A stretch of DNA of 64,000 nucleotides from Mycobacterium sp. Root265. Lineage in GTDB: Bacteria > Actinomycetota > Actinomycetes > Mycobacteriales > Mycobacteriaceae. The stretch spans positions 307,982-371,981 of the forward strand of contig NZ_LMJA01000029.1 in NCBI RefSeq assembly GCF_001428895.1, given 5' to 3'. Numbering within the stretch: position 1 is the stretch's first letter; each line of letters opens with the position of its first letter. The notes beneath the pieces were generated by a model. The model had not been told where the DNA came from. It did not search any database and saw nothing but the letters and a program-made list of their open reading frames with translations. Made by a program: the position numbers and the translations under genes. Shown piece after piece: positions 24,478 to 32,696 of this stretch.

Positions 24478-25296
24478 ATGTTCATTCGTTTGGGTATGGC
24501 GGTCGCGGTAGCTGCGACGACCCTGGTCGGATTGGCCGGCGGCACCGCCGCGGCCGCACCGCAGTGCGCCGACTTCCACTGGATCGGTGCCGCCGGTTCG
24601 GGCCAGCGTGACGGCGCCAACCTGACCGCCAACGGCGGTATGGGCGATGTGGTTTACCAGTCCTACCAGCAGTTGAGCTCCGAACTGGCCGCCAGCGGCC
24701 GGACCATCACGGCCGAGGCCGTGCAGTACCCGGCGGCCCCGGTTCCGCTCGGTGGCGGGGTCGGCGGCTGGATGGACTTCATGGACAGCGTCGAAGACGG
24801 CACCGATGCCGCCGCCGACCAGCTCGAGGCGTTCACCGCCAGGTGCCCCCAGACCAAGGTCGTGCTCGCCGGCTACTCCCAGGGCGCGATGGTGATCCAC
24901 CGCAATCTGCACGACCTGGCCGACGCTCCGAACGTGGCGGCCGCGCTCCTGGTCGCCGACGGCGACCGGTTGCCCGCCGACACCACCATCAACCTGGGAT
25001 CGACAGCGGTGCTGCCCGGCGCGGGCAAGGGCGTCGCGCAGGAGCACTCCTTCCTGGCCTCGACCGACACCTCGCCGCTGCCGCCGGCCATCGGTGCGCG
25101 CACCGTCAGCGTCTGCGACATCGGCGATCCGGTGTGTGACTACGACGCGGAGGCCGAAGAGCTGCCCGCCTCGGCCATCGTCATCCACACCTCCTACGCC
25201 CCCGCTGCGAGCGGACCTCACGCCTGGGGTGGGCCGTTGTACAACCTGGTGATGAGTTCCAGCCCGGTGCCGGTGGTTGCCGACGCCACGGCGTGA
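24478..25296 (+). CDS. Secreted cutinase-family serine esterase
   Basis: A 272-residue exported alpha/beta hydrolase. The signal peptide covers residues 1-27 (MAVAVAATTLVGLAGGTAAAA). The catalytic triad is visible: Ser134 in GYSQG, Asp217 in CDIGDPVCDY and His237 in VIHTSY. Cys30/Cys123 and Cys213/Cys220 can form the two cutinase-type disulfides. Mycobacterial cutinase-like proteins hydrolyse lipid esters in or near the envelope. ATG 24478 is chosen so that the chain begins with the signal peptide. It stands alone, 52 bp after the preceding gene and 54 bp before the lipoprotein gene. Confidence 0.88.
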   Translation: MFIRLGMAVAVAATTLVGLAGGTAAAAPQCADFHWIGAAGSGQRDGANLTANGGMGDVVYQSYQQLSSELAASGRTITAEAVQYPAAPVPLGGGVGGWMDFMDSVEDGTDAAADQLEAFTARCPQTKVVLAGYSQGAMVIHRNLHDLADAPNVAAALLVADGDRLPADTTINLGSTAVLPGAGKGVAQEHSFLASTDTSPLPPAIGARTVSVCDIGDPVCDYDAEAEELPASAIVIHTSYAPAASGPHAWGGPLYNLVMSSSPVPVVADATA

Positions 25297-25349
25297 ACTT
25301 CGGCGAACCCGTCGCCGGCATGCGGTCCCCCCGATAGGGTCGGACCAGC

Positions 25350-26585
25350 ATGAACACTTCAGATACGTTGCGCCGCTTCAGTAAAGCCGGTGCCCTCGCC
25401 GTCAGTGTGCTGGTGTTTGCTGCGTGTGCAGCGCCCGACGATTCCGCGACCACGGAGTCACCCGGTGCGCCGGCGGCCAATGTGCCCACGACCACCGTGG
25501 CGCCCATCGTGAGCCCCACCCTGCTCGACGCCGGCACCTACCCGACGGCGCCCAGACCGCCGCTGGGCAATGCCGGTGACCCGCGCATCGGCGCTGTCAC
25601 CGACGCCCAGAATCTCGCCGACCTCGTGATCGGTCCGTGGGAGGCCGACGAGGCCCTGGTCACCCCCTACCTGGCCACCTACTACCTTCTGGACTCAGCG
25701 GGGTCGCTGATGCAGTTCGCGCCGGAGACCGTCGCGCAGCAGGCCGAACGCCACGGGTTCGTCAATGGGTTCGCCTCGGCCCGGCAGGTCACCGACAAGA
25801 CGGTGATGATGAATGCGGTGTTCCGGTTTCCCGACCCCGCGGCCGCCACCGCGGCCGCGAAGGACATGAACTCCGGTGCCGCCGCCCAGTCTGTCCGCGG
25901 CGCCACCCCGACGCCGGCGGTGATTCCCGGTCATCCCGAAGCCGCCGCCTCGACATACCCCTTCACCCCACACGAATCGGACAAGGAGTGGACGGTGGTC
26001 CGGTCGTTCTCCCCGCACGGCCCCTATGTGTTCATGCAACTCGTCCAGTCCGTCGACGGTTTCGATCCAGCCGCGGCGTTGGTGCGCAAGGCCATCGAGG
26101 TGCAGGGCCCACGGATCGACGAGTTCCAGCCGGCACCGGCCGATGCGCTGGCCGACGTTCCGCTGGACCCGACCGGTCTGCTGGCCAAGACACTGCCCCT
26201 GGCAGGCAGTGCCGCGCCCACGAAGAACGCCGTCTACACCCGGCGTGGCGCAGTGCACTTCCAGAGCAATCCCATCGCTTCCAAGACGCTGTTCACCGAT
26301 ACCGGCGTGACCGCCGTGGCCATGGCACTGACCAACGTCTACGAGGCAAAGAGTCCCGGTTTGGCATCGATGGTCGTCGGCTCCTTCAGCAAGGAGGTCA
26401 CCGCGCAGGGCGCGGCGCCCGCCGACCCGGTGCCCGCCTTGCCCGACAGCCACTGCTCGGCGCGCGGAAAGGCGTTCTACTGCGTCGCCGCCGCGGGACG
26501 GTACGCCGTGGAGGTCAACGCCGAGTCGCTGCCGGCAGCGCATCAACAGATGGCGGCGCAGTACATCTTGCTGACCGCGGGCTGA
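25350..26585 (+). CDS. Secreted lipoprotein, DUF7373-like
   Basis: A 411-residue exported protein with a lipobox, VFAAC, placing the acylated Cys at residue 26. A Pro/Thr/Ala-rich linker (27-60) follows, then a globular domain with DPRIGAVTDAQNLADLVIGPWEADEALVTPYLATYYLLD-type segments typical of the mycobacterial DUF7373 lipoprotein family. Three Cys near the C-terminus (SHCSARGKAFYCVAA) may pair. Function unknown. An imperfect inverted repeat (GGTCC...GGACC, 25325-25347) lies in the 54-bp leader. Confidence 0.75.
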   Translation: MNTSDTLRRFSKAGALAVSVLVFAACAAPDDSATTESPGAPAANVPTTTVAPIVSPTLLDAGTYPTAPRPPLGNAGDPRIGAVTDAQNLADLVIGPWEADEALVTPYLATYYLLDSAGSLMQFAPETVAQQAERHGFVNGFASARQVTDKTVMMNAVFRFPDPAAATAAAKDMNSGAAAQSVRGATPTPAVIPGHPEAAASTYPFTPHESDKEWTVVRSFSPHGPYVFMQLVQSVDGFDPAAALVRKAIEVQGPRIDEFQPAPADALADVPLDPTGLLAKTLPLAGSAAPTKNAVYTRRGAVHFQSNPIASKTLFTDTGVTAVAMALTNVYEAKSPGLASMVVGSFSKEVTAQGAAPADPVPALPDSHCSARGKAFYCVAAAGRYAVEVNAESLPAAHQQMAAQYILLTAG

Positions 26586-26588
26586 TCC

Positions 26589-26680
26589 TTCCCCCGATCG
26601 GGGGACATCGGGTTCACCCGGTGCGAGGGCCAGTTGGCCGACAGACGGGGCCTGCTGCCGGCGGCATTCTTGAGTCATCA
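26589..26680 (+). promoter_or_regulatory. Conserved 92-bp upstream block, copy 1, with 16-bp palindrome
   Basis: This stretch aligns without gaps to 32577-32668, 71 of 92 positions identical by hand count. It opens with the palindrome TCCCCCGATCGGGGGA (26590-26605), identical in both copies, then CCGGTGC, GTTGGCCGACAGAC, a variable 20-nt GC-rich stretch, and CATTcTTGAGTCATCA. The palindrome ends 104 nt before the ATG at 26709, exactly as in the other copy. CATTCT could be a -10. The likely binder is the LuxR-type regulator encoded at 29768, because copy 2 sits beside that gene. Confidence 0.8.
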
Positions 26681-26708
26681 GAACAGCAGCAACACAAAGG
26701 ATTACGAC

Positions 26709-26933
26709 ATGAACGCCGTCACCCGCCGCATCGCCACCGGATTCGCCGTCGCCGCCGCACCGGCCATCATCGCGGTGGGCGCCGCCACCACATGCCACGC
26801 GCAGGCCACCGCGGTGAACACCTACGGACCCACCACCAGCCAGGCCGCCGCGACCCACCAGAGCCACGCACCGCAGACCGGGGTGAGCAGCCTGAGCCGT
26901 CGTCATCACCACGGCTACTACCACCGCCGCTGA
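26709..26933 (+). CDS. Small secreted His-rich peptide (paralogue of the gene at 32697)
   Basis: A 74-residue protein with a signal peptide: a charged start (NAVTRR), a hydrophobic core (ATGFAVAAAPAIIAVGAA) and likely cleavage after CHAQA. The mature part is about 40 residues, Thr/Ala/Gln-rich, ending SRRHHHGYYHRR, a possible metal-binding tail. It shares ATGxA...AIxAVGAxTT...ATAVN with the peptide at 32697, and both genes have the same 92-bp upstream block. Not a family I recognise. GGATTACGAC precedes the ATG. It was accepted because of the paralogue and upstream conservation, which a chance frame would not have. Confidence 0.75.
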   Translation: MNAVTRRIATGFAVAAAPAIIAVGAATTCHAQATAVNTYGPTTSQAAATHQSHAPQTGVSSLSRRHHHGYYHRR

Positions 26934-26999
26934 TTACTCCCGCGCCTGCCCGGGTACAGGGTTCCGGACAAGGTGACCACCAACCGTGAGGACAGCGCA

Positions 27000-27113
27000 A
27001 TGACATCTCAGGACCCGAAGCCGACCGAAGTCCAGGCCGACGAAGAGGTGCTCGCACCGGCCACACCGGGGGCCGAAGCCCTGCCGACCGAGGAACCCGA
27101 CGAGTCCGAGTAG
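27000..27113 (+). CDS. 37-residue acidic peptide
   Basis: A very short frame: MTSQDPKPTEVQADEEV, then an Ala/Pro/Thr/Glu stretch ending PDESE. About a quarter of residues are acidic and none are aromatic, so it should be disordered. Support for translation: GAGGA lies 7 nt before the ATG, the chain is followed at 14 bp by a strong terminator, and GGGTAC at 26952-26957 could be a stress-sigma -10. Function unknown. The terminator shows a transcript ends here, but does not prove translation. Confidence 0.5.
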   Translation: MTSQDPKPTEVQADEEVLAPATPGAEALPTEEPDESE

Positions 27114-27127
27114 CACCCGGCCCACCC

Positions 27128-27167
27128 GAAAACCCGTAGTCCCTCCGCGAAGGGACTACGGGTTTTC
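27128..27167 (+). terminator. Strong intrinsic terminator (17-bp perfect stem)
   Basis: GAAAACCCGTAGTCCCT pairs perfectly with AGGGACTACGGGTTTTC across the 6-nt loop CCGCGA. The GC-rich stem ends in TTTT on the plus strand and AAAA on the left side, so it can act in both directions. It separates the small-peptide genes from the cupin operon at 27241. Confidence 0.9.
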
Positions 27168-27240
27168 CGTGATTCTGTAACCCCGCAGCCGGTGCGAATG
27201 TCGTAGCAGCAGGAACGAACGCCGCTACGAAAGGAACACC

Positions 27241-27654
27241 ATGTCGGACGTACTGGAGAAGCTCACCAAGGCGATGAAGGTCATCCAGGGGGTGCAACCA
27301 CCGTTCATTCCCGAGGGTGCCCACGCGATGACCGCGATCATCGAGTGGGGACCGGGTGACCCCGGCGCCCCACCGCACCGCCACCCCGGCGGCCCTTGCT
27401 TCGGTTACGTCCTCGAAGGCGAGATGCTCTTCGAACTCGAAGGTGAGGCTCCGCGCGTCATCAAGGCCGGCGAAGCATTCTGGGAGCCGGGCGGCGATGT
27501 CATCCACTACTCCGACGGCAACAACCGCGACGATGTGCCGCTGCGCTTCCTGGTCACCATGCTGTGCTCACCCGAGCAGCAGATGTTCGTCATCGTGGAC
27601 GACGCCGAACTCGAAGCCCGCCGGGACCGTCGCGTGCCGGGAGATGCGAAATGA
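27241..27654 (+). CDS. Cupin domain protein
   Basis: A 137-residue single-cupin protein. The metal-binding pattern is visible: PHRHPGGPCFGYVLEGEMLFELEG (two His, a downstream Glu-bearing strand) and the second motif GGDVIHYSDGN near 83-93. Such proteins bind a divalent metal and act as oxygenases, isomerases or ligand sensors. AAAGGAA lies 5 nt before the ATG. It is the first of four genes joined by ATGA overlaps with two NmrA-type reductases and a nitroreductase, so it may take part in detoxifying a small electrophile or aromatic. Substrate unknown. Confidence 0.82.
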   Translation: MSDVLEKLTKAMKVIQGVQPPFIPEGAHAMTAIIEWGPGDPGAPPHRHPGGPCFGYVLEGEMLFELEGEAPRVIKAGEAFWEPGGDVIHYSDGNNRDDVPLRFLVTMLCSPEQQMFVIVDDAELEARRDRRVPGDAK

Positions 27655-28409
27655 AAATCGTCATCGCCGGCGCGACCGGCAACGTCGGAAAGCATGTCGT
27701 GAACGAGGGTCGTCGACGCGGCCATGATGTCATCGCGCTGTCCCGCGCATCCGGCCAGGATGTGACGACCGGCAAGGGCCTGGTGGAGGCGATGGCCGGC
27801 GCCGACGCCGTCATCGACGTGTCCAGCCAGATGATCATGAACACCGCCAAGGCGGTCGCCTTCTTCACCGACGCGACCCGCAACCTGCTGGCCGCCGAAC
27901 GCACCGCCGGCGTCGGTCACCATGTGGCGCTCTCCATCGTCGGCATCGACGGTCTCGACACCGGTTACAACGCAGGCAAACTCGCCCAGGAGCGGCTGGT
28001 GTCAGAATCCGAGGTCCCGTGGACCCTGCAGCGCGCCACCCAGTTCCACGAGTTTGCCGGGCAGGCCTTGGCGCAGGGCACGATCGGACCCGTCGCTCTG
28101 GTGCCGAAGATGCTGCTCCGACCGGTGGCCGCCCGCGAGGTCGCCGAGCGTCTGCTCGACCTCGCCGAAGCAGGGCCGGCCGGTCGGGTGCGGGACCTCG
28201 TCGGGCCACGCGATGAGACGCTGATCGGCATGGTGCGAAAGACGTTCGCCCACGACGGCATCAAGCGCCGGCCCATCAGCGCCGTGCTGCCCGGAAAGTA
28301 CTGGCGCGCCGCTCGCGCCGGAGCTCTGCGCGGCACCGATGACAGTGTCACGGGCCGGCTCACCTTCGACCATTGGCTGCAGAGCCCGGATAAGGAAATG
28401 TCGAAATGA
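27651..28409 (+). CDS. NmrA/SDR-a NAD(P)-binding protein, copy 1
   Basis: A 252-residue atypical SDR. KIVIAGATGNVGKHVV (residues 2-17) is the GxxGxxG Rossmann motif. ADAVIDVSSQM and HHVALSIVGIDGLD are typical of the group related to mycobacterial reductases annotated as NAD(P)H-binding. FDHWLQSP closes the C-terminus. It overlaps the cupin stop by 4 nt and the next gene start by 4 nt. It is paralogous to that next gene (shared GADAVIDV/DADAVIDV, LSIVG, RATQFHE), so the two may form a heterodimer or act in sequence. Confidence 0.82.
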   Translation: MKIVIAGATGNVGKHVVNEGRRRGHDVIALSRASGQDVTTGKGLVEAMAGADAVIDVSSQMIMNTAKAVAFFTDATRNLLAAERTAGVGHHVALSIVGIDGLDTGYNAGKLAQERLVSESEVPWTLQRATQFHEFAGQALAQGTIGPVALVPKMLLRPVAAREVAERLLDLAEAGPAGRVRDLVGPRDETLIGMVRKTFAHDGIKRRPISAVLPGKYWRAARAGALRGTDDSVTGRLTFDHWLQSPDKEMSK

Positions 28410-29134
28410 AGATCACCATCGTCGGCGCCACCGGTCAGATCGGCAGCCAGCTCGTGCCCTTGCTGACGGCGGCCGGCCATCACGTCACCGCCGCCTCTCG
28501 TGACTCAGGGGTGGACGCGGCCATCGGATCGGGTCTGGATGCGGCGCTGGGCGACGCCGATGCCGTCATCGACGTACTCAACTCCCCGACCACGGAAGAC
28601 GATGCGGCGCTCGCCTTCTTCACCGCGACATCGTCCAATCTGACCATGGCCGCGAAGAAGGCAGGGGTGCGGCACTACGTGTTGTTGTCCATCGTCGGTG
28701 TCGACGCCCTACAGGGTGGCGGATACCTGCGCGGCAAGGTCGTGCAGGAGAAAACCGTTGCGGACTCCGGACTTCCGTACACCATCGTGCGGGCGACTCA
28801 ATTCCATGAGCTCACCGAGCTGATCGCCGGCTCGCTGGTCACCGACGGACAGGTGCACGCGCCCGATGCGCTGATCCAGCCGATCGCCTCGGCCGAGGTC
28901 GCCGCCGTGCTCGCCCGGATCGCCACCGAACCCCCCGCTGACGGCGTGCATGACGTGGGCGGGCCCGACACGTTGACCTTCGCGGAGATGGCGTCCCTGG
29001 TGCTGGGCCTGCCCGCCGTCGTCGACCCGGACGCCACCTATTTCGGCACGCCGGTGACCGAGCGCAGCCTGGTCACCGGCGACGACGCCGAGCGGGGGAC
29101 GACCCGGCTCTCCGATTGGCTCGGTGCGCGATGA
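28406..29134 (+). CDS. NmrA/SDR-a NAD(P)-binding protein, copy 2
   Basis: A 242-residue paralogue of the preceding gene. KITIVGATGQIGSQLV is the Rossmann motif at residues 2-17. VLLSIVGVDALQGGGYLRGKVVQEKTV and YTIVRATQFHELTELI follow. The C-terminus ends TTRLSDWLGAR, the same closing motif as copy 1 in a diverged form. ATGA overlaps link it to both neighbours. A tandem duplication that diverged within one operon is the simplest explanation. Confidence 0.82.
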   Translation: MKITIVGATGQIGSQLVPLLTAAGHHVTAASRDSGVDAAIGSGLDAALGDADAVIDVLNSPTTEDDAALAFFTATSSNLTMAAKKAGVRHYVLLSIVGVDALQGGGYLRGKVVQEKTVADSGLPYTIVRATQFHELTELIAGSLVTDGQVHAPDALIQPIASAEVAAVLARIATEPPADGVHDVGGPDTLTFAEMASLVLGLPAVVDPDATYFGTPVTERSLVTGDDAERGTTRLSDWLGAR

Positions 29135-29778
29135 GTACGCTGAGCGAGGTCGTGAACGGCCGGCATTCGTCCCGAAAGTTTCTGCCGGACAGGCCGGTTC
29201 CGGTGCATCTGCTCGACGAGGCGCTGGCATTGGCGGCGCGGGCCCCGTCGAATTCCAATGTGCAGCCGTGGCGGCTGTTCCTGGCCACCGGAGACCGGCG
29301 CGACAAGCTGGCGGCCGCGTTGTCGGCGCAGGCCCACATCAGCCCGCCCGCAGATCTGGGACTTCCCGAGACGTTCGCCCCGCTGCGGCGTGAACTGGGT
29401 GCGCTCATCTACGGCGCAATGGGCGTCGCACGTGACGACGCCGAAGGCCGTTGGGCGGCCCAGCTGCGCAACTTCGAGTTCTTCGGCGCGCCGGTGGCCG
29501 GAATCATGTGCATGCACCGCGACCTGGGTCTGCCCGATGCACTCGGGGTCGGGATGTATCTGCAGACCCTGCTGCTGGCGCTGACCGAGCGCGGGATCGA
29601 CAGCTGCGTGCAGGTGTCCACGGCGCTGTATCCCGACATCGCCCGCGAACAACTCGGGATTCCCGATGAGCTGACCGTCCTGTGTGGGCTGTGTATCGGT
29701 TACGCCGACCCGGATTTCGCTGCCAACAATCTGAGCATTCCGCGAAACAGCTTGGGTGACAACGTCATCATCCTGTGA
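29131..29778 (+). CDS. Nitroreductase family protein
   Basis: A 215-residue FMN-dependent nitroreductase. RHSSRKFLPDRPVP at residues 11-24 is the FMN phosphate-binding start, and APSNSNVQPWRLFLATG (42-58) is the second FMN motif. ALGVGMYLQTLLLALTERGIDSC and GIGYADP-like CIGYADPDF follow. Family members reduce nitro groups, quinones or enones with NAD(P)H. Start ATG 29131 gives the ATGA overlap with the previous gene; a GTG/ATG 15 nt upstream is less likely. The 3' end overlaps the LuxR gene by 11 bp, convergently. Confidence 0.85.
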   Translation: MSTLSEVVNGRHSSRKFLPDRPVPVHLLDEALALAARAPSNSNVQPWRLFLATGDRRDKLAAALSAQAHISPPADLGLPETFAPLRRELGALIYGAMGVARDDAEGRWAAQLRNFEFFGAPVAGIMCMHRDLGLPDALGVGMYLQTLLLALTERGIDSCVQVSTALYPDIAREQLGIPDELTVLCGLCIGYADPDFAANNLSIPRNSLGDNVIIL

Positions 29779-32533
29779 ACAACGCACGCAGCTCGCGCCG
29801 TGAGCGGATATTCAACTTGGCGAACACTTTCCGCAGGTGGTACTCGACGGTGTGCGCGCTGATGAACAGCTGGCCGGCGATCTCCTGATTGGTCAGACCC
29901 CGGCCGGCGAGCTGCGCGATCTGATGTTCCTGCGCGGTCAGCGCGTCACCGGTGGCCGTGGGTTGTTTGCGGGTCTTGGCTCCAGCCGCCTGAAGTTCGC
30001 GTCTGGCACGCTCGGCGAACCCCGTAGCGCCCATCTGCTGCAGCGAAACATGCGCCGCGCGAAGCTGATCACGGGCCTGCTTGGCGGCACGGTGTCTGCG
30101 CAGCCATTCCCCGTACAGAAGCTGGGTGCGTGCGAGGTGGATGGCCTGGCGGGTGCGGCCGAACTGATTCAGCGCTTCCTGAAAGAACTGTTCGGCTTCT
30201 TCCTCTCCGGCGAGCAGCGCCCGGGATCTCGCCAACGAGCCGAGCGCTCGCGGACTTCCGCAGGCGAGTGTGCGCCCTTCCAGCTGTTGCAGGGCGTCCG
30301 TGGCGCTGTCGGGGTCGTCGGCACGCACAGCGGCCTCGATGAGTTCGAGCAGTAGCTCGCTGAAAAATCCGAGGTCCTCGTATTCGAAGGCGCGCAGCGC
30401 GCCTTCCAGAGCCTCGGGGTAGCGGCTCTTGCCGTTGTTGAGGATCGCGGTGCCCAGGTACGCCAGGCCCGCGATGCGGCCCTCACCGCGGGCCGCGCTG
30501 TCCTTGAGTGCGGAGTTGATCAGACGCGTCGCCTCCGCGTCGTCCCCGCGCCACGCGGACAGCACCAGCCGGTGGTACTTGAGCGGTGTGTAACCGGTGG
30601 CTATCGCGGTCTCGTTGGCTTCCGCGACCGACGCCTGCGCCGATTCCAGCTCGCCGGCCTCCATATGTGCCCCCGCGCGTGCGAGCAGCGCAGACGGAAG
30701 CAACGCCAGCGCACCGCGTTCGGTGGCGAGACTCATTGCAGATGAGGCAATCTCGTGCCAACCCTCATCGTCCCACGCCTCATGGATCAGTGACTCGTGC
30801 ACGACGGGAAAGCCCAGCCAGAACCACCGGTTGCGCTGGCCCGCGACCTCGTCGCGGCCGGCGCGCTTGAGGGTCTCCACCGCGCGGACCACCGCGGGCA
30901 TCGACGCCGCGGCGCCGAGCGCCAGTCGATCGGCCAGCGCATGGGTGACCTCGTCCAGGGGGCGCGCGGGGGTCACACCGGCGAAGGCCCGCCGCGCAGC
31001 CACAGCGATCTGCTCGGCTTTCGGTCCACCCCGCCGGCCGAGGTACATGGCGGCGCTCATCGCCTCGAGGTAGGCCTCGGTGGCCATCTCGGCGTCCAGA
31101 AGCTCCAGTTGTGCTGCCACGGAGCTGAATCCGTCGACGGACGCGACGAGGGCCTCGGCGTCCCCCCGGGTCCGCGCCGACACGAACACCAGCCGGGTGC
31201 GTAACTGGGCCAGCCGGGCGCGCTGCAGCTCCGAGAGCGGGCAGAGTTCGGCCGTCGCCAGCAGCTGCTGCGCGGCCTCGAAGGAAGCTACTTCGCGATG
31301 GGTCTCCGCGGCGTCCAATGCCCGTATGCCCCGGGTGGCTGGGTCCGGCGTCAGTTCGACCGCACGGGTGAGAAACGCCGCGGCGGCCGCCGTCCCGCCC
31401 CTGAGGCGGGCCCGGCGGGCAGACGCTTCGAGTTCGTCGGCAACCTGCGCGTCGACGGTGTCGGCAGCCAGCGCGCGGTGCCAGGCGCGGCGGTCGGGGT
31501 CGGCGTCCGGGTCGGTGCACGCGGCCAGTGCCGCGTGCACGGTCCGGCGCTCATCCAGGGCGGCCGACCGGTAGACGACGCTGCGTGCGAGTGGATGCTG
31601 AAACTGCACCCGGGTCTCGATGGTGATCAGTCCGGCATCCTCGGCCTTTGTCGCCGCATCGGGCGGGAGGTCCAGATGCTGCATGGCGCGGCGTAGCAGG
31701 ACCGGATCGCCGACCGGTTCTGAGGCCGCGAGGAGCAGGACTCGACGGGCCGCGAGCGGTAATGACTGCACGGTGGCCTGGTAGCGATCTTCGATCTCGG
31801 CGACGACGGGCCGCCGGTCCGGTCGCTGATAGCCGCCGGCCAGTTCCACGGCGCTCAGATCCTTGGTGATGGCCAGCAGTGCGAGCGGGTTTCCCCGCGC
31901 CTCGGCGACGATACGGTCGCGGACCGCAGGGTCCAGCCGTCCGGGAAAGCTGGTCTCCAGCAGCTCGCGCGCGTCCTCGTCGTCGAGGCCCCCGACCGCC
32001 ATCGCGGGCAACCCGGAGATTCCGTCGATCGGTGTCCGCAACGCCAGCACCAGGCAGACCCGTTCGGCGAGCAGGCGGCGCGCGACGAAGAACAAGGTCT
32101 GGGCCGACACGGTGTCCAGCCACTGGACGTCGTCGATGACGAGCAGCACGGGCTGCTCCGCGGATGCGGCAGCAAGCAGACCGACCACGGCCAGACCGAC
32201 GAGGAACCGGTCCGGCGTGGGCGCGGAGTCGCTGAGACCGAAGGCTCCCTCCAACGCGGCGCGCTGCGGAGCGGGCAACGCCCGCCGCATGTCCAGGATC
32301 GGTGCGCACGCCTGTTGCAGCCCGGCGAACGGAAGCTCCATATCCGACTCGATGCCGGTGGCGCCGAGCATCAGGAAGCCGGACGCGGACGCGCGCAGGT
32401 GCTGCAGCAGAGACGATTTGCCGATGCCGGCCTCGCCGAGGAGCACACGCACTCCGCTGCCGCCGGCGCGGACCGAGGCCAGCAGATCGTCCAGCACTCG
32501 GCACTCGGCGGCACGACCGGGTAGCGCAGTCAT
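29768..32533 (-). CDS. Large AAA-ATPase LuxR-family regulator (LAL type)
   Basis: A 921-residue signal-transduction ATPase with C-terminal LuxR HTH. Walker A is GEAGIGKS at 33-40 and Walker B is VLLVIDDVQWLD near 130. A long helical middle (about 300-820) probably forms TPR-like repeats for ligand or partner binding. The HTH is LTAQEHQIAQLAGRGLTNQEIAGQLFISAHTVEYHLRKVF, quoted as LTNQEIA and SAHTVEYHL. The start ATG 32533 fits the usual distance to Walker A; an ATG 63 nt upstream is possible. A 16-bp palindrome centred at 32585 lies 46 bp upstream, shared with the divergent peptide gene, so it is the prime candidate to bind both conserved blocks. Confidence 0.88.
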   Translation of the reverse strand: MTALPGRAAECRVLDDLLASVRAGGSGVRVLLGEAGIGKSSLLQHLRASASGFLMLGATGIESDMELPFAGLQQACAPILDMRRALPAPQRAALEGAFGLSDSAPTPDRFLVGLAVVGLLAAASAEQPVLLVIDDVQWLDTVSAQTLFFVARRLLAERVCLVLALRTPIDGISGLPAMAVGGLDDEDARELLETSFPGRLDPAVRDRIVAEARGNPLALLAITKDLSAVELAGGYQRPDRRPVVAEIEDRYQATVQSLPLAARRVLLLAASEPVGDPVLLRRAMQHLDLPPDAATKAEDAGLITIETRVQFQHPLARSVVYRSAALDERRTVHAALAACTDPDADPDRRAWHRALAADTVDAQVADELEASARRARLRGGTAAAAAFLTRAVELTPDPATRGIRALDAAETHREVASFEAAQQLLATAELCPLSELQRARLAQLRTRLVFVSARTRGDAEALVASVDGFSSVAAQLELLDAEMATEAYLEAMSAAMYLGRRGGPKAEQIAVAARRAFAGVTPARPLDEVTHALADRLALGAAASMPAVVRAVETLKRAGRDEVAGQRNRWFWLGFPVVHESLIHEAWDDEGWHEIASSAMSLATERGALALLPSALLARAGAHMEAGELESAQASVAEANETAIATGYTPLKYHRLVLSAWRGDDAEATRLINSALKDSAARGEGRIAGLAYLGTAILNNGKSRYPEALEGALRAFEYEDLGFFSELLLELIEAAVRADDPDSATDALQQLEGRTLACGSPRALGSLARSRALLAGEEEAEQFFQEALNQFGRTRQAIHLARTQLLYGEWLRRHRAAKQARDQLRAAHVSLQQMGATGFAERARRELQAAGAKTRKQPTATGDALTAQEHQIAQLAGRGLTNQEIAGQLFISAHTVEYHLRKVFAKLNIRSRRELRALFTG

Positions 32534-32576
32534 CGCGGCAAGTCTGTCACAGCGACAGCGCCGCCGCGGTTCTCGG

Positions 32577-32668
32577 TTCCCCCGATCGGGGGACATGGAA
32601 TTCCCCCGGTGCAGGGGCCGGTTGGCCGACAGACCGCCCGCGGACTGCGGCGCATTGTTGAGTCATCA
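32577..32668 (+). promoter_or_regulatory. Conserved 92-bp upstream block, copy 2, with 16-bp palindrome
   Basis: The second copy of the block at 26589-26680 (71/92 identical, gap-free by hand). The palindrome TCCCCCGATCGGGGGA is at 32578-32593. The 3' part reads CATTgTTGAGTCATCA. It lies between the LuxR gene (start 32533, minus strand) and the peptide gene (ATG 32697, plus strand), and the palindrome-to-ATG distance (104 nt) equals that of copy 1. Conservation falls in short islands separated by a variable stretch, as expected of a promoter plus operator rather than a recent copy of a gene. Confidence 0.82.
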
Positions 32669-32696
32669 ACAGCCCAGCGTCCCAGGAGATCACGAG

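Noticed and set aside
25325-25347. Third copy of the CCCCCGAT palindrome upstream of the lipoprotein gene
   Set aside because: CCCCCCGATAGGG resembles half the site, but the right half, the spacing and the downstream islands are missing.
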